This document shows, one piece after another, positions 11,205 through 22,200 of a DNA stretch of 64,000 nucleotides. The notes under the pieces are model-generated. The model had not been told where the DNA came from. It did not search any database and saw nothing but the letters and a program-made list of their open reading frames with translations. Origin of the DNA: Arenicola marina (lineage: Eukaryota > Annelida > Polychaeta > Arenicolidae); contig OZ025256.1 in assembly GCA_964019135.1 (NCBI GenBank), positions 42,938,035 through 43,002,034 on the forward strand. Reading direction: 5' to 3'. The translations under genes and the position numbers were made by a program. The stretch's first letter is position 1. Every line of letters begins with the position of its first letter.

Positions 11205-11623
11205 TCTTGTGGCGGGTTCGATTTACATAAAACCAAAACCGGTTTCCGAAGTGACTGTTTGACAGGAGAAGAACCGAAACCGGCTCGAAACCGTGACATT
11301 GTCGAGAGAGCTGGTTTGACGGTTTCGGTTCCGCGGTGTTCAGTCAACACATAGTTAATCATGAATGTAATGAATAGAGACTTCTGGACAAAAGTATGAC
11401 AATAATTTATTAACGGACAGTCGAATCGCTGGTAGTAATGAAACAGACGGCATATTTATGTTGGCATAAGTTCATAAGCACATGGCCATTTCCAAAATAC
11501 ATGCTGAAACTGTAAACAAATGGTGGACAAACCGTTGAAACCGGTTTCCAAAACGGTTTCGGTTTCCCGTCGTTTTCAGGTAAATCGATCACGCCCTTAT
11601 TCTCATAACGTTGCCCTTTGCAG
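11205..11623. other. Region rich in AAACCG/CGGTTT inverted motifs upstream of the first visible plus-gene exon
   Basis: Clusters of CGAAACCGG and GGTTTCGGTT occur at 11235-11335 and again at 11530-11575 in opposite orientations, suggesting a decayed inverted-repeat element. The last 13 bases before 11624 (CGTTGCCCTTTGCAG region) form the splice acceptor. The signal-peptide exon expected for this gene was not found here or further upstream. Confidence 0.35.
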
Positions 11624-11864
11624 GTGGTGGGCTTGGAGATATGTCAACCCCACGAGGCGTGCGCAGCCATCATGCAGATCCCCTCCCCCTCAGGGCTACA
11701 CAGGGCCACCGTCAGCGACCGACCCGGCTGTGGCTGTCCTCCCGGTCTCCCAGGCAACTGCTCCCTGACCACCTGGAACCCCGAGGGGAGGGGTCGCGCC
11801 GCGGTGCAGCGGCCGGAGGGGTGGGACCACCTGGGCGCCTTCACGTGGTACCACCAGGAGCGAG
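11624..11864 (+). CDS. Cysteine-rich secreted protein paralogue 1, module 1 exon
   Basis: The exon is bounded by CCTTTGCAG| and |GTAGGG. It is 241 nt, entered in phase 0 and left in phase 1. It encodes 80 residues starting VVGLEICQPHEAC. Five cysteines follow the pattern C-x5-C-x22-C-x-C-x7-C, then comes an acidic/basic tail ending in WYHQER. The minus-strand paralogue exon (49191-49422) has the same phases, the same 22- and 7-residue spacings and a similar ending (SYHHRR), so the exon call rests on comparison as well as splice sites. By analogy it encodes the start of the mature secreted protein. The upstream signal-peptide exon is missing from view. I do not recognise the family and assign no function. 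It is clean, with no frameshift. Confidence 0.8.
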
Positions 11865-11929
11865 GTAGGGTAGCCCCCCAGCCAGCGCGTGTCACGGGAT
11901 AATCATAGATGTATCTTCAGGGTTGTGAG

Positions 11930-12085
11930 AACTTAGTGACAATGTCATAATGTCTCCATTGCTACGATATCGCCGTGACAATATCATAGTGTCTCAGTGG
12001 TTGTGATATTTCAGTGAAAGTGTCATAATGTCTACGTGGTTGTGATATCTCCCTGACAACATCATAATGTCTCCGTTTCCACACC
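11930..12085. repeat. Diverged tandem repeat of about 44 bp in the intron, 3-4 units
   Basis: Units share ATGTCTCC...TGTGATATC...GTGACAAYATCATAAT. They fill most of the 277-bp intron between the two exons, leaving a pyrimidine-rich acceptor region clear. Confidence 0.7.
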
Positions 12086-12141
12086 CTCCTATTGGATGTC
12101 ACTGGTGCCCTGTCTCACCATGTCTTCCGCCTTTCTCGCAG

Positions 12142-12395
12142 TTGACTGGCTGGTGCAGTACAAGTTTTGCTCCGAACTCGATGTAGGGGGCGCTGTGCGT
12201 CCCTGTAACGGCTATCAGACCAAACGGGTCGTGGCCAAGGTGAAGGTCAGCCAGGTGCATTGGCGGCCGATATTCACTGAGCTGCGTTGCGCGTGTCCCG
12301 ACAGACTGTACCGGATGGACAGCTGGGAGCTCTTCTCCGGATCCGACGACCAGGGCAAGCACGGCACCTGGATCTACAGCTACACGTGCGAGAAG
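12142..12395 (+). CDS. Cysteine-rich secreted protein paralogue 1, module 2 exon
   Basis: The acceptor is CTTTCTCGCAG| and the donor GAGAAG|GTCAGT. It is entered in phase 1 (the joined codon gives Val, so the segment starts VDWLVQYKFC) and left in phase 0. It encodes 84 whole codons. Five cysteines: C-x11-C-x27-C-x-C-x30-C, with YRMDSWELF and a C-terminal WIYSYTCEK motif. The paralogue exon at 47253-47503 shares VDWLVQYKFC, the CxC, an R/Y-MDxW motif and YSYxC, with one or two residues of length difference between cysteines. The exact phase match to the preceding exon (241 nt, one base over) confirms the splice model. Tryptophans and the repeated CxC suggest an extracellular disulphide-stabilised domain. 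Function unknown. Confidence 0.88.
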
Positions 12396-12411
12396 GTCAG
12401 TCCTCGGGGGT

Positions 12412-12700
12412 CAGGGCCGCCTCGATAGCTCAGTGGGTTAGCGCGCTCGTCTTGAATGCTATGGCCACCTGAGAGCCTAACGGCACGTGGGTCGGTGGTT
12501 CGAGCCCTGCTGTGACCATGTCTGTGTGGTCGCAGGATAAAGATCCCATGTTCCAAGTAGGGGGTTACCCGAGGGGACATGGCTTCTCTGGAACAATACA
12601 TGGTCCAAGTAGGGGGTTCCCCCAGGGGACATGGCTCCTCTGGAACTTCCTTCTCCCATAGATGCGATTGGTTTTAGAAAGCGTCCTGAATATAAACCAA
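12412..12700 (+). mobile_element. tRNA-derived SINE (family 1, copy 2) in the intron
   Basis: Same head as the 5700 copy (A box TAGCTCAGTGGGTTAG; B box GGTTCGAGCCC), starting only about 17 bp past the splice donor at 12396. The body contains an internal tandem duplication of about 60 bp (GTCCAAGTAGGGGGTT...CTCTGGAAC, twice, about 12550-12640) absent from copy 1. The tail is TATAAACCAACCA. No clear target-site duplication was seen. Confidence 0.8.
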
Positions 12701-12745
12701 CCAGGGCGATCCATGCTCTATTTCCGGTATACCCGTCCGTCTGCG

Positions 12746-12937
12746 TCAGACATACGTTATGATATAGTCGAAGCTTATTCTTGGTGATAATTTTTTTATT
12801 ATGTGGCCTTTGCGCTTGTGACTGAATAAGCCTATCTGTGACCGACAGAGCTTGCCGCAGTCGTCACATCGAGTTCCTGTGGCTTGTGGCCATCCTATTT
12901 TGACGCTTAGGAATATGCAAAATGGGGGACACAACAT
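12746..12937 (-). pseudogene. Relic of a non-LTR retrotransposon C-terminus
   Basis: The minus strand encodes a 63-residue open stretch whose core reads CDDCGKLCRSQIGLFSHKRK followed by GH: a C-x2-C-x12-H-x4-H zinc-finger arrangement with the IGLxSHxRK signature. That signature is typical of the extreme C-terminus of ORF2 proteins of invertebrate non-LTR retrotransposons (reverse transcriptase/endonuclease). No reverse-transcriptase motifs lie upstream on that strand, so this is a 5'-truncated insertion, the usual outcome of target-primed reverse transcription. It sits in the last intron of the plus-strand gene, opposite in orientation. Identification is from the motif only. Confidence 0.6.
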
Positions 12938-12974
12938 TGTACTTTATATAGTGAGAACTCGATACAATGTGCAG

Positions 12975-13062
12975 AAAGGGGGGGGGGGGTGTTCTTTTGC
13001 CGTATTGCCATATTGCCGTATAGCCATATTGCCATGTTGCTGTATTGCCAGTCCAGATTGTC
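12975..13062. repeat. Poly-G tract and degenerate TATTGCC repeat before the last exon
   Basis: A poly-G run (about 12979-12989) is followed by short, imperfect copies of CGTATTGCC and CATATTGCC. This lies immediately before the acceptor of the last exon, so the branch-point region is repeat-derived. Confidence 0.65.
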
Positions 13063-13079
13063 GTTGGCGGGTGTTGCAG

Positions 13080-13295
13080 GCGCCATGCGAGGAGAGACAT
13101 CCCTGCGCCAAGCAATACCTCGACAGCTCGGCCACCCACACCACCGGATTCCAGTTCCTCTGCACATGCGCAGAGGGCAAGCGCTGTCCGGCCAACCATT
13201 ACAAGAAACCTCAGCTGAATGACGTCACCGGACGGGACGAAAGAGGACCTCACATCGTGTTTCACTGCGCCTCCCTGCCCAGTGGCCTGGTCTAG
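13080..13295 (+). CDS. Cysteine-rich secreted protein paralogue 1, module 3 exon and stop
   Basis: The acceptor is GGGTGTTGCAG|, phase 0. It has 71 codons and a TAG stop at 13293-13295. It starts APCEERHPC and has six cysteines: C-x5-C-x18-C-x-C-x5-C-x26-C, with the core GFQFLCTCAEGKRCP. The minus-strand paralogue (45385-45615) matches every one of these spacings exactly. The tail after the last cysteine is short (ASLPSGLV). Its final codons, AGT GGC CTG GTC TAG, are also the first part of the giant 31-bp array that begins here, so the array overlaps the coding end. No polyadenylation signal is visible before the array; transcripts may end within it. Confidence 0.88.
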   Translation, partial: APCEERHPCAKQYLDSSATHTTGFQFLCTCAEGKRCPANHYKKPQLNDVTGRDERGPHIVFHCASLPSGLV

Positions 13296-16200
13296 TGTGG
13301 GTGCGAGTCCCAGTGGCCTGGTCTAGTGTGGGTGCGAGTCCTGGTGGCCTGGTCTAGTGTAGGTGAGAGTCCCAGTGGCCTGGTCTAGTGTGTTCGAATC
13401 CCCGTGGCCTGATCTAGTGTGTTAGAGAGTCCCAGCGGCCTGGTCTAGTGTGTTAGAGAGTCCCCGTGGCCTGGTCTAGTGTGGGTGCGAGTCCCCGTGG
13501 CCTGGTCTAGTGTGGGTGCGAGTCCCCGTGGCCTGGTCTAGTGTGAGTGCGAGTCCCCGTGGCCTGGTCTAGTGCGTTAGAGTCCCCGTGGCCTGGTCTA
13601 GTGTGGGTGCGAGTCCCCGTGGCCTGGTCTAGTGTGAGTGCGAGTCCCCGTGGCCTGGTCTAGTGCGTTAGAGTCCCCGTGGCCTGGTCTAGTGTGGGTG
13701 CGAGTCCCCGTGGCCTGGTCTAGTGTGAGTGCGAGTCCCCGTGGCCTGGTCTAGTGCGTTAGAGTCCCCGTGGCCTGGTCTAGTGTGGGTGCGAGTCCCC
13801 GTGGCCTGGTCTAGTGCGTTAGAGTCCCCGTGGCCTGGCCTAGTGTGTTAGAGAGTCCCCGTGGCCTGGTCCAGTGTGGGTGTGAGCCCCGTGGCCTGGT
13901 CTAGTGTGTTAGAGAGTCCCAGTGGCCTGATCTAGTGTGGGTGAGGGTCCCCGTGGCCAGGTCTAGTGTGTTAGAGAGTCCCCATGGCCTGGTCTAGTGC
14001 GTTAGAGAGTCCCAGTGACCTGGTCTAGTGTGGGTGCGAGCCCCCGTGGCCTGGTCTAGTGTGGGTGCGAGTCCCCGTGGCCTGGTCTAGAGTGGGTGAG
14101 AGTCCGCGTGGCCTGGTCTAGTGTGTTAGAGAGTCCCCGTGGCCTGGTCTAGTGTGGGCGTTAGAGTCCGCGTGGCCTGGGGTCGTGTGTTAGAGAGTCC
14201 CCGTGGCATGGTCTAGTGTGGATGAGAGTCCCCGTGGCCTGGTCTAGTGTGGCTGAGAATCCTCGTGGCCTGGTCTAGTGTGGGTGAGAGTCCCCGTGGC
14301 CTGGTCTAGTGTGTTAGAGAGTCCCCGTGGCCTGGTCTAGTGTGGGTGAGAGTCCGCGTGGCTTGGTGTCGTGTGTTAAAGAGTCCCCGTGGCCTGGTCT
14401 AGTGTGGGTGAGAGTCCGCGTGGCCTGGTCTAGTGTGGGTGAGAGTCCCCGTGGCCTGGTCTAGTGTGTTAGAGAGTCCCCGTGGCCTGGTCTAGTGTGA
14501 GTGCGAGTCCCCGTGGCCTGTTCTAGTGTGTTAGAGAGTCCCCGTGGCCTGGTCTAGTGTGGGTGAGAGTCCTCGTGGCCTGGTCTAGTGTGGGTGAGAG
14601 TCCCCGTTGCTTGGTCTAGTGTGTCAGTGAGTCCCCGTGGCCTGGTCTAGTGTGGGTGAGAGTCCTCGTGGCCTGGTCTAGTGTGTTAGAGAGTCCCCGT
14701 GGCCTGGTCTAGTGTGGGTGCGAGTCCCAGTGGCCTGGTCTAGTGTGGGTGAGAGTCCCCGTGGCCTGGTCTAGTGTGTCAGTGAGTCCCAGTGGCCTGG
14801 TCTAGTGTGGGTGAGAGTCCTCGTGGCCTGGTCTAGTGTGGGTGAGAATCCTCGTGGCCTGGTCTAGTGTGGGTGAGAGTCCCCGTGGCCTGGTCTAGTG
14901 TTGTTAGAGAGTCCCCGTGGCCTGGTCTAGTGTGAGTGCGAGTCCCCGTGGCCTGTTCTAGTGTGTTAGAGAGTCCCCGTGGCCTGGTCTAGTGTGGGTG
15001 AGAGTCGTCGTGGCCTGGTCTAGTGTGGGTGAGAGTCCCCGTGGCCTGGTCTAGTGTGTCAGTGAGTCCCCGTGGCCTGGTCTAGTGTGGGTGAGAGTCC
15101 TCCTGGCCTGGTCTAGTGTGGGTGAGAGTCCCCGTGGCCTGGTCTAGTGTGGGTGCGAGTTCCAGTGGCCTGGTCTAGTGTGGGTGAGAATCCCCGTGGC
15201 CTGGTCTAGTGTGTCAGTGAGTCCCAGTGGCCTGGTCTAGTGTGGGTGAGAGTCCTCGTGGCCTGGTCTAGTGTGGGTGAGAGTCCTCGTGGCCTGGTCT
15301 AGTGTGGGTGAGAGTCCCCGTGGCCTGGTCTAGTGTGGGTGCGAGTCCCAGTGGCCTGGTCTAGTGTGGTTGAGAGTCCCCGTGGCCTGGTCTAGTGTGT
15401 CAGTGAGTCCCAGTGGCGTAGTCTAGTGTGTCAGTGAGTCCCAGTGGCCTGGTCTAGTGTGTTAGAGAGTCCCCGTGCCCTGGTCTAGTGTGAGTGCGAG
15501 TCCCCGTGGCCTGGTCTAGTGTGTTAGAGAGTCCCCGTGGCCTGGTCTAGTGTGGGTGCGAGTCCCAGTGGCCTGGTCTAGTGTGGGTGAGAGTCCCAGT
15601 GGCCAGGTCTAGTATGTTAGAGAGTCCCCATGGCCTGGTCTAGTGCGTTAGAGAGTCCCTGTGGCCTGGTCTAGTGTGTTAGAGAGTCCCAGTGACCTGG
15701 TCTAGTGTGGGTGCGAGCCCCCGTGGCCTGGTCTAGTGTGGGTGCGAGTCCCCGTGGCCTGGTCTAGTGTGTTTGAGAGTCCGCGTGGCCTGGTCTAGTG
15801 TGTTAGAGAGTCCCCGTGGCCTGGTCTAGTGTGGGCGTTAGAGTCCGCGTGGCCTGGTGTCGTGTGTTAGAGAGTCCCCGTGGCATGATCTAGTGTGGAT
15901 GAGAGTCCCCGTGGCCTGGTCTAGTGTGTTTGAGAGTCCCCGTGGCCTGGTCTAGTGTGGGTGAGAATTCTCGTGGCCTGGTCTAGTGTGGGTGAGAGTC
16001 CCCGTGGCCTGGTCTAGTGTGTTAGAGAGTCCCCGTGGCCTGGTCTAGTGTGGGTGCGAGTCCCCGTGACCTGGTCTAGTGTGGGTGAGAGTCCGCGTGG
16101 CCTGGTGTCGTGTGTTAGAGAGTCCCCGTGGTCTGGTCTAGTGTGGGTGAGAGTCCCCGTGGCCTGGTCTAGTGTGGTTGAGAATCCTCGTGGCCTGGTC

Positions 16201-19200
16201 TAGTGTGGGTGAGAGTCCCCGTGACCTGGTCTAGTGTGTTAGAGAGTCCGCGTGGCCTGGTCTAGTTTGGGTGCGAGTCCCCGTGACCTGGTCTAGAGTG
16301 GATGAGAGTCCGCGTGGCCTGGTCTAGTGTGGGGGAGAATCCTGGTGGCCTGGTCTAGTTTGGGTGAGAATCCTGGTGGCCTGGTCTAGTGTGGGTGAGA
16401 GTCCCCGTGGCCTGGTCTAGTGGGAGTGCGAGTCCCCGTGGCCTGGTCTAGTGTGTTAGAGAGTCCCCGTGGCCTGGTCTAGTGTGGGTGAGAGTCCCCG
16501 TGGCCTGGTCTAGTGTGTCAGTGATTCCCCGTGGCCTGGTCTAGTGTGTCAGTGAGTCCCAGTGGCCTGGTCTAGTGTGGGTGAGAGTCCTCGTGGCCTG
16601 GTCTAGTGTGGGTGAGAGTCCTCGTGGCCTGGTCTAGTGTGAGTGAGAGTCCCCGTGGCCTGGTCTTGTGTGGGTGCGAGTCCCAGTGGCCTGGTCTAGT
16701 GTGGGTGAGAGTCCCCGTGGCCTGGTCTAGTGTGTCAGTGACTCCCAGTGGCCTAATCTAGTGTGTCAGTGAGTCCCCGTGGCCTGGTCTAGTGTGTTAG
16801 GGAGTCCCCGTGGCCTGGTCTAGTGTAAGTGCGAGTCCCCGTTGCCTGGTCTAGTGTGTTAGAGAGTCCCCGTGGCCTGGTCTAGTGTATTAGAGAGTCC
16901 CCGTGGCCTGGTCTAGTGTGAGTGCGAGTCCCCGTGGCCTGGTCTAGTGTGTTAGAGAGTAACCGTGGCCTGGTCTAGTGTGGGTGAGAGTCCCCGTGGC
17001 CTGGTCTAGTGTGTCAGTGATTCCCCGTGGCCTGGTCTAGTGTGTCAGTGAGTCCCAGTGGCCTGGTCTAGTGTGGGTGAGAGTCCTCGTGGCCTGGTCT
17101 AGTGTGGGTGAGAGTCCTCGTGGCCTGGTCTAGTGTGAGTGAGAGTCCCCGTGGCCTGGTCTAGTGTGGGTGCGAGTCCCAGTGGCCTGGTCTAGTGTGG
17201 GTGAGAGTCCCCGTGGCCTGGTCTAGTGTGTCAGTGAGTCCCAGTGGCCTAATCTAGTGTGTCAGTGAGTCCCCGTGGCCTGGTCTAGTGTGTTAGGGAG
17301 TCCCCGTGGCCTGGTCTAGTGTGAGTGCGAGTCCCCGTGGCCTGGTCTAGTGTGTTAGAGAGTCCCCGTTGCCTGGTCTAGTGTGGGTGAGGGTCCTCGT
17401 GGCCTGGTCTAGTGTGGGTGAGAGTCCCCGTGGCCTGGTCTAGTGTGGGTGCGAGTCCCAGTGGCCTGGTCTAGTGTGGTTGAGAGTCCCCGTGGCCTGG
17501 TCTAGTGTGTCAGTGAGTCCCAGTGGCGTAGTCTAGTGTGTCAGTGAGTCCCAGTGGCCTGGTCTAGTGTGTTAGAGAGTCCCCGTGCCCTGGTCTAGTG
17601 TGAGTGCGAGTCCCCGTGGCCTGGTCTAGTGTGTTAGAGATTCCCCGTGGCCTGGTCTAGTGTGGGTGCGAGTCCCAGTGGCCTGGTCTAGTGTGGGTGA
17701 GAGTCCCAGTGGCCAGGTCTAGTATGTTAGAGAGTCCCCATGGCCTGGTCTAGTGCGTTAGAGAGTCCCTGTGGCCTGGTCTAGTGTGTTAGAGAGTCCC
17801 AGTGACCTGGTCTAGTGTGGGTGCGAGCCCCCGTGGCCTGGTCTAGTGTGGGTGCGAGTCCCCGTGGCCTGGTCTAGTGTGTTTGAGAGTCCGCGTGGCC
17901 TGGTCTAGTGTGTTAGAGAGTCCCCGTGGCCTGGTCTAGTGTGGGCGTTAGAGTCCGCGTGGCCTGGTGTCGTGTGTTAGAGAGTCCCCGTGGCATGATC
18001 TAGTGTGGATGAGAGTCCCCGTGGCCTGGTCTAGTGTGTTTGAGAGTCCCCGTGGCCTGGTCTAGTGTGGGTGAGAATTCTCGTGGCCTGGTCTAGTGTG
18101 GGTGAGAGTCCCCGTGGCCTGGTCTAGTGTGTTAGAGAGTCCCCGTGGCCTGGTCTAGTGTGGGTGCGAGTCCCCGTGACCTGGTCTAGTGTGGGTGAGA
18201 GTCCGCGTGGCCTGGTGTCGTGTGTTAGAGAGTCCCCGTGGTCTGGTCTAGTGTGGGTGAGAGTCCCCGTGGCCTGGTCTAGTGTGGTTGAGAATCCTCG
18301 TGGCCTGGTCTAATGTGGGTGAGAGTCCCCGTGACCTGGTCTAGTGTGTTAGAGAGTCCGCGTGGCCTGGTCTAGTTTGGGTGCGAGTCCCCGTGACCTG
18401 GTCTAGAGTGGATGAGAGTCCGCGTGGCCTGGTCTAGTGTGGGGGAGAATCCTGGTGGCCTGGTCTAGTGTGGGTGAGACACCTGGTGGCCTGGTCTAGT
18501 GTGGGTGAGAGTCCCCGTGGCCTGGTCTAGTGGGAGTGCGAGTCCCCGTGGCCTGGTCTAGTGTGTTAGAGAGTCCCCGTGGCCTGGTCTAGTGTGGGTG
18601 AGAGTCCCCGTGGCCTGGTCTAGTGTGTCAGTGATTCCCCGTGGCCTGGTCTAGTGTGTCAGTGAGTCCCAGTGGCCTGGTCTAGTGTGGGTGAGAGTCC
18701 TCGTGGCCTGGTCTAGTGTGGGTGAGAGTCCTCGTGGCCTGGTCTAGTGTGAGTGAGAGTCCCCGTGGCCTGGTCTTGTGTGGGTGCGAGTCCCAGTGGC
18801 CTGGTCTAGTGTGGGTGAGAGTCCCCGTGGCCTGGTCTAGTGTGTCAGTGACTCCCAGTGGCCTAATCTAGTGTGTCAGTGAGTCCCCGTGGCCTGGTCT
18901 AGTGTGTTAGGGAGTCCCCGTGGCCTGGTCTAGTGTAAGTGCGAGTCCCCGTTGCCTGGTCTAGTGTGTTAGAGAGTCCCCGTGGCCTGGTCTAGTGTAT
19001 TAGAGAGTCCCCGTGGCCTGGTCTAGTGTGAGTGCGAGTCCCCGTGGCCTGGTCTAGTGTGTTAGAGAGTAACCGTGGCCTGGTCTAGTGTGGGTGAGAG
19101 TCCCCGTGGCCTGGTCTAGTGTGTCAGTGATTCCCCGTGGCCTGGTCTAGTGTGTCAGTGAGTCCCAGTGGCCTGGTCTAGTGTGGGTGAGAGTCCTCGT

Positions 19201-22200
19201 GGCCTGGTCTAGTGTGGGTGAGAGTCCTCGTGGCCTGGTCTAGTGTGAGTGAGAGTCCCCGTGGCCTGGTCTAGTGTGGGTGCGAGTCCCAGTGGCCTGG
19301 TCTAGTGTGGGTGAGAGTCCCCGTGGCCTGGTCTAGTGTGTCAGTGAGTCCCAGTGGCCTAATCTAGTGTGTCAGTGAGTCCCCGTGGCCTGGTCTAGTG
19401 TGTTAGGGAGTCCCCGTGGCCTGGTCTAGTGTGAGTGCGAGTCCCCGTGGCCTGGTCTAGTGTGTTAGAGAGTCCCCGTTGCCTGGTCTAGTGTGGGTGA
19501 GGGTCCTCGTGGCCTGGTCTAGTGTGGGTGAGAGTCCTCGTGGCCTGGTCTAGTGTGGGTGAGAGTCCCCGTGGCCTGGTCTAGTGTGGGTGCGAGTCCC
19601 AGTGGCCTGGTCTAGTGTGGTGAGAGTTCCCGTGGCCTGGTCTAGTGTGGGTGAGAGTCCCCGTGGCCTGGTCTAGTGTGTCAGTGAGTCCCAGTGGCCT
19701 AGTCTAATGTGTTCGTGAGTCCCAGTGGCCTGGTCTAGTGTGGGTGAGAGTCCTCGTGGCCTGGTCTAGTTTGGGTGAGAGTCCCCGTGGCCTGGTCTAG
19801 TGCGTTAGAGAGTCCCGTGGCCTGGCATAGTGCGTTAGAGAGTCCCGTGGCCTGGTCTAGTGTGTTAGAGAGTCCCCGTGGCCTGGTCTAGTGTGGGTGA
19901 GAGTCCCCGTCCCCTGGTCTAGTGTGGGCGCGAGTCCCCGTGGCGTGATCTAGTGTGGGTGAGAGTCCCCGTGGCCTGGTCTAGTTTGGGTGAGATTCCC
20001 CATGGCCTTGTCTAGTGCGTTAGAGGGTCCCCGTGGCCTTGCCTAGTGTGTTAGAGAGTCCCCGTGGCCTGGTCTAGTGCGTTAGAGAGTCCCTGTGGCC
20101 TGGTCTAGTGTGCGTGCGAGTCCCCGTGGCCTGGTCTAGTGCGTTAGAGAGTCCCCGTGGCCTGGTCTAGTGTTGGTGTGAGCCCCGTGGCCTGGTCTAG
20201 TGTGTTAGGGAGTCCCCGCGGCCTGGTCTAGTGTGGGTGCGAGTCCCCGTGACCTGGTCTAGTGTGGGTGAGAGTCCGCGTGGCCTGGTGTCGTGTGTTA
20301 GAGAGTCCCCGTGGTCTGGTCTAGTGTGGGTGAGAGTCCCCGTGGCCTGGTCTAGTGTGGTTGAGAATCCTCGTGGCCTGGTCTAGTGTGGGTGAGAGTC
20401 CCCGTGGCCTGGTCTAGTGTGTTAGAGAGTCCGCGTGGCCTGGTCCAGTTTGGGTGCGAGTCCCCGTGACCTGGTCTAGAGTGGATGAGAGTCCGCGTGG
20501 CCTGGTCTAGTGTGGGGGAGAATCCTGGTGGCCTGGTCTAGTGTGGGTGAGAATCCTGGTGGCCTGGTCTAGTGTGGGTGAGAGTCCCCGTGGCCTGGTC
20601 TAGTGTGTTAGAGAGTCCCCGTGGCCTGGTCTAGTGGGAGTGCGAGTCCCCGTGGCCTGGTCTAGTGTGTTAGAGAGTCCCCGTGGCCTGGTCTAGTGTG
20701 GGTGAGAGTCCCCGTGGCCTGGTCTAGTGTGTCAGTGATTCCCCGTGGCCTTGTCTAGTGTGTCAGTGAGTCCCAGTGGCCTGGTCTAGTGTGGGTGAGA
20801 GTCCTCGTGGCCTGGTCTAGTGTGGGTGAGAGTCCCCGTGGCCTGGTCTAGTGTGGTTGAGAATCCTCGTGGCCTGGTCTAGTGTGGGTGAGAGTCCCCG
20901 TGGCCTGGTCTAGTGTGTTAGAGAGTCCGCGTGGCCTGGTCCAGTTTGGGTGCGAGTCCCCGTGACCTGGTCTAGAGTGGATGAGAGTCCGCGTGGCCTG
21001 GTCTAGTGTGGGTGAGAGTCCTCGTGGCCTGGTCTAGTGTGGGTGAGAGTCCTCGTGGCCTGGTCTAGTGTGGGTGAGAGTCCCCGTGGCCTGGTCTAGT
21101 GTGGGTGCGAGTCCCAGTGGCCTGGTCTAGTGTGGTTGAGAGTCCCCGTGGCCTGGTCTAGTGTGTCAGTGAGTCCCAGTGGCGTAGTCTAGTGTGTCAG
21201 TGAGTCCCAGTGGCCTGGTCTAGTGTGTTAGAGAGTCCCCGTGCCCTGGTCTAGTGTGAGTGCGAGTCCCCGTGGCCTGGTCTAGTGTGTTAGAGAGTCC
21301 CCGTGGCCTGGTCTAGTGTGGGTGCGAGTCCCAGTGGCCTGGTCTAGTGTGGGTGAGAGTCCCAGTGGCCAGGTCTAGTATGTTAGAGAGTCCCCATGGC
21401 CTGGTCTAGTGCGTTAGAGAGTCCCTGTGGCCTGGTCTAGTGTGTTAGAGAGTCCCAGTGACCTGGTCTAGTGTGGGTGCGAGCCCCCGTGGCCTGGTCT
21501 AGTGTGGGTGCGAGTCCCCGTGGCCTGGTCTAGTGTGTTTGAGAGTCCGCGTGGCCTGGTCTAGTGTGTTAGAGAGTCCCCGTGGCCTGGTCTAGTGTGG
21601 GCGTTAGAGTCCGCGTGGCCTGGTGTCGTGTGTTAGAGAGTCCCCGTGGCATGATCTAGTGTGGATGAGAGTCCCCGTGGCCTGGTCTAGTGTGTTTGAG
21701 AGTCCCCGTGGCCTGGTCTAGTGTGGGTGAGAATTCTCGTGGTCTGGTCTAGTGTGGGTGAGAGTCCCCGTGGCCTGGTCTAGTGTGTTAGAGAGTCCCC
21801 GTGGCCTGGTCTAGTGTGGGTGCGAGTCCCCGTGACCTGGTCTAGTGTGGGTGAGAGTCCGCGTGGCCTGGTGTCGTGTGTTAGAGAGTCCCCGTGGTCT
21901 GGTCTAGTGTGGGTGAGAGTCCCCGTGGCCTGGTCTAGTGTGGTTGAGAATCCTCGTGGCCTGGTCTAGTGTGGGTGAGAGTCCCCGTGACCTGGTCTAG
22001 TGTGTTAGAGAGTCCGCGTGGCCTGGTCTAGTTTGGGTGCGAGTCCCCGTGACCTGGTCTAGAGTGGATGAGAGTCCGCGTGGCCTGGTCTAGTGTGGGG
22101 GAGAATCCTGGTGGCCTGGTCTAGTGTGGGTGAGAATCCTGGTGGCCTGGTCTAGTGTGGGTGAGAGTCCCCGTGGCCTGGTCTAGTGGGAGTGCGAGTC

